This document shows positions 28,600 through 37,873 of a stretch of DNA of 64,000 bases, one piece after another. The position numbers were made by a program, and so were the translations under genes. The DNA is from Achromobacter piechaudii NBRC 102461 (GTDB lineage: Bacteria > Pseudomonadota > Gammaproteobacteria > Burkholderiales > Burkholderiaceae_B), in the NCBI RefSeq assembly GCF_001571245.1, contig NZ_BCTK01000008.1, positions 248,001 to 312,000 of the forward strand, in the 5' to 3' direction. The notes under the pieces were generated by a model that worked only from the letters and a program-made list of their open reading frames with translations, ran no database searches and had not been told where the DNA came from. Position 1 is the first letter of the stretch. Each line of letters opens with the position of its first letter.

Positions 28600-30303
28600 T
28601 CAGTGCTCAAGCGCAAACGCGTCAGGCGCTTGCAAACGAGAGTCTTCATCCGACGGGCGCTTCGAAGACAGGCGATGCGCCGGCACTTCGATGACTTCGC
28701 CCGCATTGATCTTGAACACCGCCACGGCTTGCGCCAGATGCTGGGCCTGCTCTTGCAACGAGCCGGCGGCGGCGGCGGCTTCTTCCACCAGCGCCGCGTT
28801 CTGCTGCGTCACTTCGTCCATCTGCGAGACGGCGCGATTGACCTGGTCGATACCGCTGGACTGCTCTTCCGACGCTGCCGAGATCTCACCCATGATGTCG
28901 GTCACGCGTTTGACCGACGCCACGATCTCCTGCATGGTCGCGCCGGCACGTTCCACCTGCTGCGAGCCCGCGCCCACCTTGGACACCGAGTCTTCGATCA
29001 AGCCCTTGATTTCCTTGGCGGCCTGCGCGCTGCGCTGCGCCAGCGAGCGCACTTCGCCTGCCACGACGGCAAAGCCCTTGCCCTGCTCGCCGGCACGCGC
29101 CGCTTCCACAGCCGCGTTCAGCGCCAGGATGTTGGTCTGGAATGCAATGCCGTCGATGACGGACACGATTTCCGAGATCTTGCGCGAGCTGGCCGAGATG
29201 TCGTGCATGGTGTTGACCACTTCCGACACCGCCGAACCGCCGCGCTCGGCCACATCCGATGCACTCGCCGCCAGCTGATTGGCCTGGCGCGCGTTGTCCG
29301 CGTTCTGCTTGACGGTAGAGGCCAGCTCTTCCATCGACGCCGCAGTTTCTTCCAGCGACGCCGCCTGTTGTTCGGTACGGCTGGACAGGTCCGTGTTGCC
29401 GGCCGCGATTTCATGCGAGCCGACGTTGATCTCGTCCACGCCACGGCGCACGGTCGCCACCGTGCGCGTCAGGCTTTCCTGCATGCGCTTGAGGGCGGCA
29501 AACAGTTGGCCGATTTCATTGGTATTGCGCACATCGACGCGCGCGGTCAGGTCGCCGCCCGCGATGCGGTCGAAGTGATGGCCGGCTTCTTTAAGCGGCA
29601 GCAGCACGCGACGGCGCAGGAAAACATAGGTGGCGAACACCAGCAGCGCGGCGATCACGCCGCCCGCGCCCACGGCGATCAGCACGAATTGATAGCGCAC
29701 CTGCGCCACTTCATGCGCGTCCAGCATCTTGCTGGCACGCCAGAAATCAAAGCCCTCGACGGCACGCGCAAAGCGCCCTTCCAGCGCGTCCTGCACGGTC
29801 TGAACCTGCTTCTGAAAGGCCGGCATGTCGGCCTTTTCCAGCGCGGCGACCAGCGGCGTCAGCCCTTGCTGCACCAGCATGGCGTAGGACGCTTCGATCT
29901 CTTTGAGCGCCTCGGCCGCATCGGCCGGCCGCGGCAGGCTCTTGTAGTATTCGAATTCTGCCTGGCCCTTGTTCATCGACGCCTTGGCGCGTTCGAGCAG
30001 GCCGGTGGCTTCCGAGGACAAGCCCTGCGTCAGCAAGGTAGCCTGCCCCACGCTGCCCACGATGTCCGCGTAATTGGCGGACGCAGCACGGCCCAGGCCG
30101 TTCATCGTGTCCTTGTAGCTGGACACGACGCGACCCACCGCGTCGTCCAGTTCCTGCGATTGCTTGATCTCGGCCAGGGTCCCATTGCTGATGCGCAGGG
30201 ACAGCACGCCCAGCGCGGCCCCGATCACCAACATGAATGAGAAGAACGCCAGCACCCACAACAGGCTGCTGCGTATCGTCATGTTCGCGAAAAACTTGCG
30301 CAT
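28600..30303 (-). CDS. Methyl-accepting chemotaxis protein in the che operon (MCP 3)
   Basis: This receptor lies between cheW and cheR. I chose the ATG at 30303 ([28 protein letters not shown]), which puts TM1 at about 12-34; an in-frame ATG 15 codons earlier adds an unlikely leader. The 567-residue chain has TM2 at about 204-227, HAMP, and a signalling hairpin nearly identical to MCP 1 and MCP 2. It ends [12 protein letters not shown] and lacks the xWExF tail, so it may rely on the tailed receptors for efficient methylation. It resembles Tar/Tsr in layout. Confidence 0.95.
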   Translation of the reverse strand: MRKFFANMTIRSSLLWVLAFFSFMLVIGAALGVLSLRISNGTLAEIKQSQELDDAVGRVVSSYKDTMNGLGRAASANYADIVGSVGQATLLTQGLSSEATGLLERAKASMNKGQAEFEYYKSLPRPADAAEALKEIEASYAMLVQQGLTPLVAALEKADMPAFQKQVQTVQDALEGRFARAVEGFDFWRASKMLDAHEVAQVRYQFVLIAVGAGGVIAALLVFATYVFLRRRVLLPLKEAGHHFDRIAGGDLTARVDVRNTNEIGQLFAALKRMQESLTRTVATVRRGVDEINVGSHEIAAGNTDLSSRTEQQAASLEETAASMEELASTVKQNADNARQANQLAASASDVAERGGSAVSEVVNTMHDISASSRKISEIVSVIDGIAFQTNILALNAAVEAARAGEQGKGFAVVAGEVRSLAQRSAQAAKEIKGLIEDSVSKVGAGSQQVERAGATMQEIVASVKRVTDIMGEISAASEEQSSGIDQVNRAVSQMDEVTQQNAALVEEAAAAAGSLQEQAQHLAQAVAVFKINAGEVIEVPAHRLSSKRPSDEDSRLQAPDAFALEH

Positions 30304-30395
30304 CACAAGAACCACCCCTTGACTGCAATCGTTAAAGGAAAGCGCCACATCGGATTGTTGTGGCGCCTCTACCCCGCGTTACGGCCAGTCTCCGA

Positions 30396-30896
30396 TCAGG
30401 AGGCGACCTTCTCGACCAGCGCCATTTCGTCGCTGGTCATCATCTTTTCGATATCGACCAGGATCAGCATGCGTTCATCAACGGTGCCCAGGCCCGTCAG
30501 GTATTCGGTGGACAGCGTCGCGCCGAATTCCGGCGCCGGACGGATCTGGCCGGCGTTGAGCATCAGCACGTCCGACACGCCGTCAACCACGATGCCGACG
30601 ACGCGGCGATCCAGGTTGAGGATGATGACGACGGTCTGCTCGTTGTAGTCGACGCGGCCCAGGTTGAACTTGATGCGCAGGTCGACGATCGGAACGATGA
30701 TGCCGCGCAGGTTCGTCACGCCCTTGATGAACGTGGGCACGTTGGCGATACGGGTGACCGTGTCGGCGTCGTAGCCGCGAATTTCCTGAACCTTCAGGAT
30801 ATCGATGCCGTACTCTTCATCGCCCAGCGTGAAGACCAGGAATTCGCTGCCGACATCTTCATTGCGCGCGGATTGCGCTTGCGGTTTGGCTGCCAT
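30396..30896 (-). CDS. cheW: Chemotaxis coupling protein CheW
   Basis: CheW links receptors to CheA. The 166-residue product has the full CheW beta-barrel domain: [24 protein letters not shown], then [24 protein letters not shown], then [23 protein letters not shown]. It lies 17 bp after cheA and 92 bp before MCP 3 in the same transcript. Confidence 0.98.
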   Translation of the reverse strand: MAAKPQAQSARNEDVGSEFLVFTLGDEEYGIDILKVQEIRGYDADTVTRIANVPTFIKGVTNLRGIIVPIVDLRIKFNLGRVDYNEQTVVIILNLDRRVVGIVVDGVSDVLMLNAGQIRPAPEFGATLSTEYLTGLGTVDERMLILVDIEKMMTSDEMALVEKVAS

Positions 30897-30913
30897 GATT
30901 TTTTATTGCTCCA

Positions 30914-33031
30914 TCAATTCAGAATGGCTTCGGGCTGCGACCAACGTTCACGGTTGGCGCGCGCAAGCGCAAATACGTCAACAATCAGGGCCACGCTGCC
31001 ATCACCCAGGATGGTGGCGGCCGAGATGCCGGGAACCTTGCGGTAGTTCGATTCGAGGTTCTTCACCACCACCTGATGCTGGCCGATCAGGTGATCCACC
31101 AGCAACGCAAAGCGGCGGTCTTCGGCCTGCATGATGACCGCGATGGCCTGCGTGGGATCGGTCTGCGCCTCGCCAACCGAGAACACGCGGTGCATCTCGA
31201 CCAGCGGCAGGTATTCGCCGCGCACGTGCATCACACGCTCGTTGCCCGCCACCGAATAGATCTGGTCGTTGGTCGGTTGCAGCGATTCGGTGACGTGGTT
31301 CAGCGGCAGGATGAAGGTTTCTTCGCCCACGCGCACCGACATGCCGTCCAGGATCGCCAGCGTCAGCGGCAGCACGATACGCGTCGTGGTGCCGTTACCG
31401 GGCTCGCACGACAGCTGCACGTGACCGCCCATGTCCTGGATGTTCCGGCGCACGACGTCCATGCCGACGCCACGGCCGGAAATGTCCGTGACCTTCTCGG
31501 CGGTCGAGAAACCCGGCGCAAAAATCAGCTGCCAGATTTCGTCGTCGGGCGAGTTCTCGTTGACGGCCAGGCCTTGAGCCATGGCCTTCTTCAAGATCTT
31601 TTCCCGGTTCAGGCCGCCGCCGTCATCGCTGACTTCGATCACGATGTTGCCGCCGTTATGCTGCGCGGACAACACCAGTTGACCGACCGGATCCTTGCCG
31701 GCGGCGATACGCTTTTCGGGCGTCTCGATGCCGTGGTCCAGGCTGTTGCGCACCAAGTGCGTCAGCGGGTCGATGATGCGTTCGATCAGGCTCTTGTCCA
31801 GCTCGGTGGCGCGGCCGTAGGTCTGCAATTCAATCTGCTTGCCCATCTTGCCGGCGATATCGCGCACCAGGCGGGGGAAGCGGCTGAACACGTAGTCCAT
31901 CGGCATCATGCGGATCGACATCACCGCTTCCTGCAAGTCGCGGGCGTTGCGTTCCAGCTGTTCCATGCCGTTGAGCAGACGATCGTGCAGGACGGGGTCC
32001 AGCGTCGAAGCGGTCTGCGCCAGCATGGCTTGCGTGATGACCAGTTCGCCCACCAGGTTGATGACCTGGTCCACCTTTTCAACGCCCACGCGGATCGACG
32101 TGGATTCTTTGTCGGCATGCGCGGGCGCGGCCGGACGCGAAGCGCGCGCGGCGGCTTGCGTGATGGCTTCGGCGGCGGCGGCGGTGTCGGCCACCGTCGG
32201 CACGGGCTCGGAGGCGACGGGCGCTGCCGGCGCGGGGGCCGCAGCAACCGGTGTCGCCACGGGCTCGGCTGCCGGCGCGCTGGCCTGGCTGGCCGGGGCC
32301 GCTTCGCGGCTGATGGATAGCTGGTCGCCGTCGACAATGAAGCAGCACACGGCTTCGATGTCGTCCGGCGTGCAGGTGCTGTCCATCCACACGGTCAGCG
32401 CGCCATCGGCGCGTTCGCTGGCGCGCACGTTGCCCAGGTTGCCCATTTCTTCGAGCAGCGAGGCGGCGTCCTTGTCCGAGACCTTGGTGATCCTGACCTT
32501 GAGCGGCAAGTTGCCGCTATCGGCTGCGGGCTGCACGGGTTCGGGCGCGGCGACCGGCGCGGGCGGCGGAACCGGAGCAGCCACGACAGGCGCGGGGGCC
32601 GGCGTCGCGGCGACGGCCGCGGCGGGGTCCTTATGCTCCAGCGCCAGCTGCCTCAATACGGCGCAGATACGCTCAAACACGGCTTCATCGGGCTCTTCGG
32701 AGGCCCGATAGGCATCCAGTTGGCTTTTGAGCACGTCTTTCGTTTCCAAGAAAATATCAATCATGTCCGTGCGCAGCGCCATTTCGCCGCGACGGATTGC
32801 GTCAAGAAGGTTTTCGAGCAGGTGGGTGGTGCCCGCCAGCTGCGTAAAGCAGCCGAATGTCGCCGCGCCGCCCTTGATCGAATGGGCCGCGCGGAAGATG
32901 GCATTGAGCTGTTCGATGTCGGGAGACCCCACGTCGAGTTCCAGCAGCAGCTGCTCCATCTGCGCGAGCAGCTCATCCGCCTCGTCGAAAAAGGTCTCGT
33001 AAAACTGACTGAGGTCCAAACCAGAACTCAT
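30914..33031 (-). CDS. cheA: Chemotaxis sensor histidine kinase CheA
   Basis: The 705-residue kinase has a P1 domain with phospho-acceptor His50 (IFRAAHSIKGGAATFG) and a P2-like region flanked by Ala/Pro linkers (about 130-300). Next come P3 dimerisation (about 310-375; VEKVDQVINLVGELVITQAML) and a P4 ATPase with N-box HLVRNSLDHGIE and G-box VSDDGGGLNREKI. A C-terminal P5 CheW-like domain completes it. It phosphorylates both CheY proteins and CheB. It starts 30 bp after the upstream cheY-like gene. Confidence 0.98.
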   Translation of the reverse strand: MSSGLDLSQFYETFFDEADELLAQMEQLLLELDVGSPDIEQLNAIFRAAHSIKGGAATFGCFTQLAGTTHLLENLLDAIRRGEMALRTDMIDIFLETKDVLKSQLDAYRASEEPDEAVFERICAVLRQLALEHKDPAAAVAATPAPAPVVAAPVPPPAPVAAPEPVQPAADSGNLPLKVRITKVSDKDAASLLEEMGNLGNVRASERADGALTVWMDSTCTPDDIEAVCCFIVDGDQLSISREAAPASQASAPAAEPVATPVAAAPAPAAPVASEPVPTVADTAAAAEAITQAAARASRPAAPAHADKESTSIRVGVEKVDQVINLVGELVITQAMLAQTASTLDPVLHDRLLNGMEQLERNARDLQEAVMSIRMMPMDYVFSRFPRLVRDIAGKMGKQIELQTYGRATELDKSLIERIIDPLTHLVRNSLDHGIETPEKRIAAGKDPVGQLVLSAQHNGGNIVIEVSDDGGGLNREKILKKAMAQGLAVNENSPDDEIWQLIFAPGFSTAEKVTDISGRGVGMDVVRRNIQDMGGHVQLSCEPGNGTTTRIVLPLTLAILDGMSVRVGEETFILPLNHVTESLQPTNDQIYSVAGNERVMHVRGEYLPLVEMHRVFSVGEAQTDPTQAIAVIMQAEDRRFALLVDHLIGQHQVVVKNLESNYRKVPGISAATILGDGSVALIVDVFALARANRERWSQPEAILN

Positions 33032-33061
33032 GACCCGTACGCCTTCATAAATGAACCTGCT

Positions 33062-33442
33062 TTACGCGCCGGCCTGCTCGTCGAGCAGTTCGGTCGCCAA
33101 TTCCACCAGCACATCGGGGTCGACCGGCTTGGACAGCCAGCCACAAACGCCCAGATCCCGAGCGGCCATCTTGCTGTCCACGTCGTCTTCGGTGGTCAGC
33201 ACCAGCACCGGTACATCCAGGTACTGGTCCAGTTCACGCAGGCCTTGAATCAGTTCAAGCCCACCCTTGACGGGCATGTTCCAGTCGCTGACCACGAGGT
33301 CCACCGGGTGGCTCTTGGCCACTTCCAGCGCTTCCTGGCCGTTGCCGGCCGTCAACACCTTCCATCCCGCGCCCGTCAGCGTCGCCTGGACGATCATCCG
33401 CATCGTCGCCGAGTCGTCCGCCACCAGAATCGTTGCCGCCAT
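33062..33442 (-). CDS. CheY-like single-domain response regulator (second CheY)
   Basis: This 126-residue lone receiver (MAATILVADDSATMRMIVQATLTGAGWKVLTAGNG) has acidic Asp9/Asp10, acceptor Asp53 ([16 protein letters not shown]), Thr (VLTTEDDVDSKM) and Lys (GWLSKPV). It differs clearly from the CheY next to CheZ, so it is an old paralogue rather than a recent copy. Its place between motB and cheA suggests it is phosphorylated by CheA. It could bind the motor, act as a phosphate sink, or contact another partner; sequence does not decide. Confidence 0.93.
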   Translation of the reverse strand: MAATILVADDSATMRMIVQATLTGAGWKVLTAGNGQEALEVAKSHPVDLVVSDWNMPVKGGLELIQGLRELDQYLDVPVLVLTTEDDVDSKMAARDLGVCGWLSKPVDPDVLVELATELLDEQAGA

Positions 33443-33444
33443 TG

Positions 33445-34434
33445 CTATCGAACCCCCTGAACCGGCGGCGCGTTCGCCGCTTCGCCTTGTTTGGTTGCCG
33501 TCGCGGCCTGGGCGGCGGCTTGCACCGCCTCCACGGCCGTCCCCACCTCGCGCGCATCCTTGGCGCTTACGTCCGCAGCAGCGGCGTTCTCGTTTTCGAT
33601 GCGCTTCTGGGTGTTCATATTGAGCACCACGAGGCTGATACGTCTATTAACGGCTGCATACGGATCATCTTTAACCAGGCTCATGCTGGAAGACAGACCC
33701 TGGATGCGCATGACCTTGCTTTCGTTCATGCCGCCGGCCACCAATTCCTGGCGCGAGGCATTGGCGCGGTCGGCCGACAACTCCCAGTTGCTGTAGGCGC
33801 GCTCGCCGCGCGCGTACTGCGACGCGTCGGTGTGGCCCGAGATGCTGACCTTGTTGGGCAGCTCGTTCAGCACGGGGCCCAGCTCGCGCAGGATGTCGCG
33901 CATGCAGGGCTGCACTTCGGCGCGGCCCGTCGCGAACATCGGGCGGTTCTGGTTGTCGATGATCTGGATACGCAGGCCTTCGGTCGTCAGGTCGATCAGC
34001 ATCTGCGGCCTGAAGCTTTTCAGGACGGGGCTGGTTTCGATGACGTTCTCAAGGCGCTTCTTGAGGTTTTCCAGGCGATGCTGCTCGCGCCGCTCGGCGT
34101 CGCCCATGGGCTGGGACTCGACCCGGTTGCCCTGGCCACGGCGCACGTCGCCCTCGCTGCGCAAGGGATCGCGGCCGCCGCCGGGCACGGCGCTGGTTTC
34201 GGCCGAGCTGCTGGGCCCGCCCGTGATCGCCACGCGCAGCGGCATGCGGAAGTATTCCGCGATACCCTTGAGTTCTTCGCGCGGCACGATGCTGATCAGC
34301 CACATCACCAGAAAGAACGCCATCATCGCCGTGATGAAGTCGGCGTAGGCGATCTTCCAGCTGCCGCCGTGGTGCCCGCCGCCTTTGACCTTCTTGCGGC
34401 GGATCACCACGCGGTGGTTGTTTACGGTACTCAT
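33445..34434 (-). CDS. motB: Flagellar stator protein MotB
   Basis: MotB anchors the proton-driven stator. The 329-residue product has one N-terminal membrane helix (WKIAYADFITAMMAFFLVMWLISIV) with the essential proton-binding Asp at residue 32, a periplasmic plug/linker, and an OmpA-like peptidoglycan-binding domain (LNELPNKVSISGHTDASQY and NWELSADRANASRQELV). The stop lies 2 bp before the next start, and motA ends 11 bp upstream. Confidence 0.98.
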   Translation of the reverse strand: MSTVNNHRVVIRRKKVKGGGHHGGSWKIAYADFITAMMAFFLVMWLISIVPREELKGIAEYFRMPLRVAITGGPSSSAETSAVPGGGRDPLRSEGDVRRGQGNRVESQPMGDAERREQHRLENLKKRLENVIETSPVLKSFRPQMLIDLTTEGLRIQIIDNQNRPMFATGRAEVQPCMRDILRELGPVLNELPNKVSISGHTDASQYARGERAYSNWELSADRANASRQELVAGGMNESKVMRIQGLSSSMSLVKDDPYAAVNRRISLVVLNMNTQKRIENENAAAADVSAKDAREVGTAVEAVQAAAQAATATKQGEAANAPPVQGVR

Positions 34435-34445
34435 CGACCGCTCCG

Positions 34446-35315
34446 TCAGGCCTTGCCGGTCGACTTGGTTTGCCGGACGTGTTCTTCCAGTTCACCAAAG
34501 GTCGGACGCACGGACGAGAACAGCACCTTGCGGCCGAATTCCACCGCCAGCTGGGGCGGGTAACCGTTCATGCTGGCCAGCAGCGTGGTCTTGATGCATT
34601 CCAGCACTTTCATGGCTTCGTCGTTGCGACGTTCCACGCGCGAGGCCAGCGGCCCCACAAAGCCGTATGCCAGCAAAATCCCCAGGAACGTGCCGACCAT
34701 GGCCTTGGAGATCAGGTCGCCCAGAATCGCGGGCGGCTGGTCCACGGCGGCCAGCGCCTTGATCACGCCCAGCACCGCGGCCACGATACCGAAGGCCGGC
34801 AGGCCGTCGGCCATCTGCTGCAACGCATGGGCGGGCACTTCCCGTTCATGGCGGTAGGTCTCGATTTCCTCGTCCATGAGCGTTTCGATTTCAAACGAGC
34901 TCATGTTGCCGCTGATCATGATGCGCAGGTAGTCCGTAATGAACTCCATGAGCTTCGCGTCTTTGGCAATGCGCGGATATTCGCCGAAGATCGGGCTGGA
35001 AGCCGGGTCCTCGATGTGCGATTCGATGGCCATCAGGCCTTCACGGCGCGCTTTGTTCAGCAACACATACAGGAGCGCCATCAGCTCCATGTACACGTCC
35101 TTGCTGTAGCGCGAGCTTTTCAGCGCGTCGGGCAACGCCTTCTTGACGAGCATCAGCGACTTTTTGCTGTTGCCGGCCAGAAAAGCCCCAAAGGCCGCAC
35201 CAAAGATCAGTGTCAGCTCGAAGGGCTGGTAAAGCGCGCCCAAATGGCCGCCCAGCGCTATGAAGCTGCCGACGACCGACACGATCACCACGAGAAAACC
35301 GATAACAATCAACAC
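34446..35315 (-). CDS. motA: Flagellar stator protein MotA
   Basis: I start MotA at GTG 35315 (M-LIVIGFLVVIVSVVGSFIALGGHLGALYQPFELTLIFGAAFGAF), which aligns with the enterobacterial N-terminus and has an AGGGG box 6 bases upstream; upstream in-frame residues do not fit the family. The 289-residue product has four membrane helices and the cytoplasmic charged pair expected to contact FliG (Arg in NKARREG and Glu in MAIESHIEDP). MotA/MotB form the proton channel that drives rotation. The gene follows flhC across 130 bp. Confidence 0.97.
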   Translation of the reverse strand: MLIVIGFLVVIVSVVGSFIALGGHLGALYQPFELTLIFGAAFGAFLAGNSKKSLMLVKKALPDALKSSRYSKDVYMELMALLYVLLNKARREGLMAIESHIEDPASSPIFGEYPRIAKDAKLMEFITDYLRIMISGNMSSFEIETLMDEEIETYRHEREVPAHALQQMADGLPAFGIVAAVLGVIKALAAVDQPPAILGDLISKAMVGTFLGILLAYGFVGPLASRVERRNDEAMKVLECIKTTLLASMNGYPPQLAVEFGRKVLFSSVRPTFGELEEHVRQTKSTGKA

Positions 35316-35421
35316 ATCAGGCCCCTGCCAACGAAGTCTAAAACTGGCGTCAATGATCCCCTGTTCCCCCCGAGCCAAAAAGGCGGGTTACGGGGAGTTT
35401 TCCAGGGCTTTTGATGTATTT

Positions 35422-35442
35422 GGACGCGCGCCTGGCGCGTCC
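35422..35442 (-). terminator. Hairpin just after flhC
   Basis: GGACGCG and CGCGTCC pair around a 7-base loop, 3 bp beyond the flhC stop. No U-run follows, so it more likely gives partial attenuation or 3'-end protection between flhDC and motAB than full termination. Confidence 0.35.
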
Positions 35443-35445
35443 GGG

Positions 35446-36027
35446 TCAGGGACGGGCAGCGCCGAGCACGGGTGCAGGACGGGTGCCAGCGCGCGCCTTG
35501 GCCGCCGCGCGCGTCTTGCCGGCGCGAGGAGGCGGACGGCAGATCGCGCAGACGAAGTCCGAGTGCGGATCGTGCGCATGCGCAATGAAATGGCCGCCGC
35601 ATTGACGGCAGGCGGACAGCTGGAGCATGCCGCTGTCAAAGAAACGCACAAGCATCCAGGCGCGGGTGAAACTCAACACCGGCTCTGAGCTTTCGGCCGT
35701 ATCAAGGCCGGCGTTTTCAAGATAAAGGCGATAGGCGTCGATGATGGCGCGTATGCCCTTGCTGCTGGTGCGCGCATTCAGGAACGAATAAACGTTGTAG
35801 AACAGCGACGAGTGGATGTTCGGCAACCAGGTCATGAACCAGTCAACCGAGAACGGCAGCATGCCCTTGGGTGGCGAGCAGCCGCGGATTTCGCGGTACA
35901 AGCGTGCCAGGCGGTCGTGGCTGAGGCTGGTTTCAGCTTCCAGAACTTGCAGCCGCGCTCCCAGGGTAATCATGGAGCTGGCAAGCAGGATGTCGTCCGC
36001 TTCCTGAGATACGCTTTTGGAGGCCAT
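35446..36027 (-). CDS. flhC: Flagellar master regulator subunit FlhC
   Basis: FlhC is the zinc-binding, DNA-contacting subunit of FlhD4C2, which turns on class 2 flagellar promoters. The 193-residue product matches FlhC throughout (ASSMITLGARLQVLEAETSLSHDRLARLYREIRGCSPPKGMLPFSVDWFMTW). It has the four zinc cysteines in two Cys-x2-Cys pairs (ACRQCGGHF and VCAIC). The basic tail is longer than in E. coli. It is encoded 33 bp after flhD; Bordetella calls the pair frlAB. Confidence 0.97.
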   Translation of the reverse strand: MASKSVSQEADDILLASSMITLGARLQVLEAETSLSHDRLARLYREIRGCSPPKGMLPFSVDWFMTWLPNIHSSLFYNVYSFLNARTSSKGIRAIIDAYRLYLENAGLDTAESSEPVLSFTRAWMLVRFFDSGMLQLSACRQCGGHFIAHAHDPHSDFVCAICRPPPRAGKTRAAAKARAGTRPAPVLGAARP

Positions 36028-36060
36028 TACACGGGTCCGAGTGGGATGTTGGAGTGGCCG

Positions 36061-36384
36061 TCAGGCCAATTCTTCTACAGGTTGCTTGGCCAGCAAGATT
36101 GTTGCGTGTGCTTGTTGCAGCGCACCACCCAGGACGTCGTGGGTCAGCGCGGACAGCAGACTGTAATCATCAAAACGGAAACGGCACAGCAGCGAGCTGG
36201 AGCTGGCCAGCTTGACCAGCTGGGCCGGCGACAGACGCATCAGGATGTCGGCAACTTCATTGCTGAACCCCAGGCGGAACATTGACGCTGCATAGTCATC
36301 ACGCAACATACGTTGCGCAAGTAACAGGTATGACAGATTCACTTCACGGATATCTGCCAGCAATGAATTTTCGACTTGTTGCAC
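36061..36384 (-). CDS. flhD: Flagellar master regulator subunit FlhD
   Basis: The 107-residue product ([48 protein letters not shown]) is a standard-length FlhD; it dimerises and holds FlhC. It is first in the flhDC-motAB-che stretch and is divergent from fliA across a 430-bp AT-rich control region. Confidence 0.97.
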   Translation of the reverse strand: MQQVENSLLADIREVNLSYLLLAQRMLRDDYAASMFRLGFSNEVADILMRLSPAQLVKLASSSSLLCRFRFDDYSLLSALTHDVLGGALQQAHATILLAKQPVEELA

Positions 36385-36816
36385 GCCCTACTCCCTATCC
36401 CAATCCCACCCACGGGGGCTTTATGACCAAAAGCACCGACGCCTTGAGTGGCGCCTGATTGCTGCTGCATCCTGTTTTAATGCGAAATGTATCATTTGTT
36501 CGCAATTTAAGTAAAATTTACCACAGGTGATGTCATTTTCTATGACTTATATGACAAATCTTTGTTGATATTGCGCAACCTGTGAGTTTAGATACACATT
36601 GACATAGAAACTCGTGACGAATTTACGTCAATTTGGCAAATAAGCATTCAAAACATTGCGTACTTCCGCGAATGAAATGTTGTGCAGTGCCGACAATGAC
36701 ACCTTGCCGATCACTAAATCCTGGTCGCTTTAGCGCAGCCGCGCGTTTGTCGACAATGTCGCAAATTGACAACGTCTGACGATGCGTCACGATGGACACC
36801 GCCTGACATTCCCGCA
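36385..36816. promoter_or_regulatory. AT-rich divergent control region of flhDC and fliA
   Basis: These 432 bp are far richer in A/T than the genes around them and hold no gene. Inverted repeats stand out: GTCAT-TTTCT-ATGAC at about 36532-36546 and TGACG-AATTTA-CGTCA at 36615-36630. A perfect TTGACA at 36599-36604 with a poor -10 (TTTACG, 17-bp gap) could serve fliA. This is where regulators of the master operon should bind; in Bordetella the same operon is controlled by BvgA, but I cannot assign a factor here. Confidence 0.6.
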
Positions 36817-37572
36817 ATGCCCCACGCAGATGACAGCTTGGTCGAATATGCCCCGCTAGTGCGGAAGCTGGCCCTGCAATTGCTCGCCCGGCTACCCGCC
36901 AGCGTTGAGCTTGACGACCTGATACAGGCCGGCATGATCGGTCTGCTCGACGCCGTACGGCGTTATCAGGAAACGGCAGACGCCCAATTCGAGACCTACG
37001 CCACGACACGGATTCGTGGCGCGATGCTGGACGAGCTTCGCGGCCAGGACTGGCTGCCCCGCAGCGTCCGGACGAAAGCGCGCAAGATCGAGCAGGCCAT
37101 CCAGCAGCTTGAACAGCGCCTGATGCGCGCGCCCACCGAAGCCGAGATCGCTGCCCAGCTTGAAATGCCGATCGGCGAGTACCAATCGTTGTTGCACGAC
37201 GCCCAGGGCGTGCAGATCGTGCACTACGAAGACTTCACCACCGAACCCGATTCCGCCTCCGGCCAATCCGACTGGACCGCCACGCTGAACCACGGCTCGG
37301 CCGGCGGCAATCCGCTGGACGCGCTGCTTGCCGGCGATTTCCGCCAGGCGCTGGTGCACGCGATCGACGCCCTGCCCGACCGCGAAAAGCTGCTGCTGTC
37401 GCTGTGTTACGAGCAGGGACTGAATCTGAAGGAAATCGGCGCGATCATGAATGTGACCGAGGCGCGTGTGTGCCAGCTCAGGTCGCAGGCGACGGCGCGC
37501 ATCCGCGCCAAGCTCAAGGAGCTGGCCTGGCAGGAGCTGCCGCAGGAAGGGCAGATCGCGCAGATTATTTAG
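36817..37572 (+). CDS. fliA: Flagellar sigma factor FliA (sigma-28)
   Basis: FliA directs RNA polymerase to late flagellar promoters. I take ATG 36817 (MPHADDSLVEYAPLVRKLALQLLARLPASVELDDLIQAGMIGLLDAV), 251 residues; a TTG at 36766 would add 17 residues and neither start has a clear ribosome site. Region 2 is at about 10-80, region 3 at about 95-160, and region 4 at about 190-245 (ALPDREKLLLSLCYEQGLNLKEIGAIMNVTEARVCQLRSQA). Its antagonist FlgM is encoded at 16170. A strong terminator follows. Confidence 0.96.
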   Translation: MPHADDSLVEYAPLVRKLALQLLARLPASVELDDLIQAGMIGLLDAVRRYQETADAQFETYATTRIRGAMLDELRGQDWLPRSVRTKARKIEQAIQQLEQRLMRAPTEAEIAAQLEMPIGEYQSLLHDAQGVQIVHYEDFTTEPDSASGQSDWTATLNHGSAGGNPLDALLAGDFRQALVHAIDALPDREKLLLSLCYEQGLNLKEIGAIMNVTEARVCQLRSQATARIRAKLKELAWQELPQEGQIAQII

Positions 37573-37616
37573 ACCTATATATAGGAAGCCTCCAGAAGAG
37601 GTATCGAACACATGAA

Positions 37617-37650
37617 GATCGGGCGCCTGCGGGCGCCCGATCTCTTTTTG
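37617..37650 (+). terminator. Rho-independent terminator after fliA
   Basis: A perfect 11-bp stem, GATCGGGCGCC with GGCGCCCGATC, encloses a TGCG loop and is followed by TCTTTTT. It lies 44 bp after the fliA stop and separates fliA from the fliC promoter. Confidence 0.9.
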
Positions 37651-37737
37651 CAAAGGCCACCTCCATCAAAGGATGCTCGACCTCGCATCCTTCTTTCGGC
37701 GGATACAACAATAAATTCGACTTTCGAGAATTAGGGC

Positions 37738-37764
37738 TAAAGATTGATTTGCGACTGCCGTAAT
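37738..37764 (+). promoter_or_regulatory. Sigma-28 (FliA) promoter of fliC
   Basis: TAAA (37738-37741), exactly 15 bases, then GCCGTAAT (37757-37764) closely match the FliA consensus TAAA-N15-GCCGATAA. The promoter lies 109 bp before the fliC ATG, leaving a roughly 100-base untranslated leader. Of the rest of the 37573-37873 gap, only the fliA terminator and this promoter stand out. Confidence 0.9.
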
Positions 37765-37873
37765 CCTGACAACGGAGAAATTCGAAGACGCAAGAACGCG
37801 AATTCTCCCGTTAACACGATGGGCGGCCCAGCTGCCCGGTTTGAAGAAGCCTTTCTCTCTTGGGAGCCTAAAC

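Noticed and set aside
36520-36560. TTTCTA-like words before flhD as BvgA heptads
   Set aside because: Matches are short and imperfect, and in an AT-rich stretch they are expected by chance; no bvg gene is in the window.
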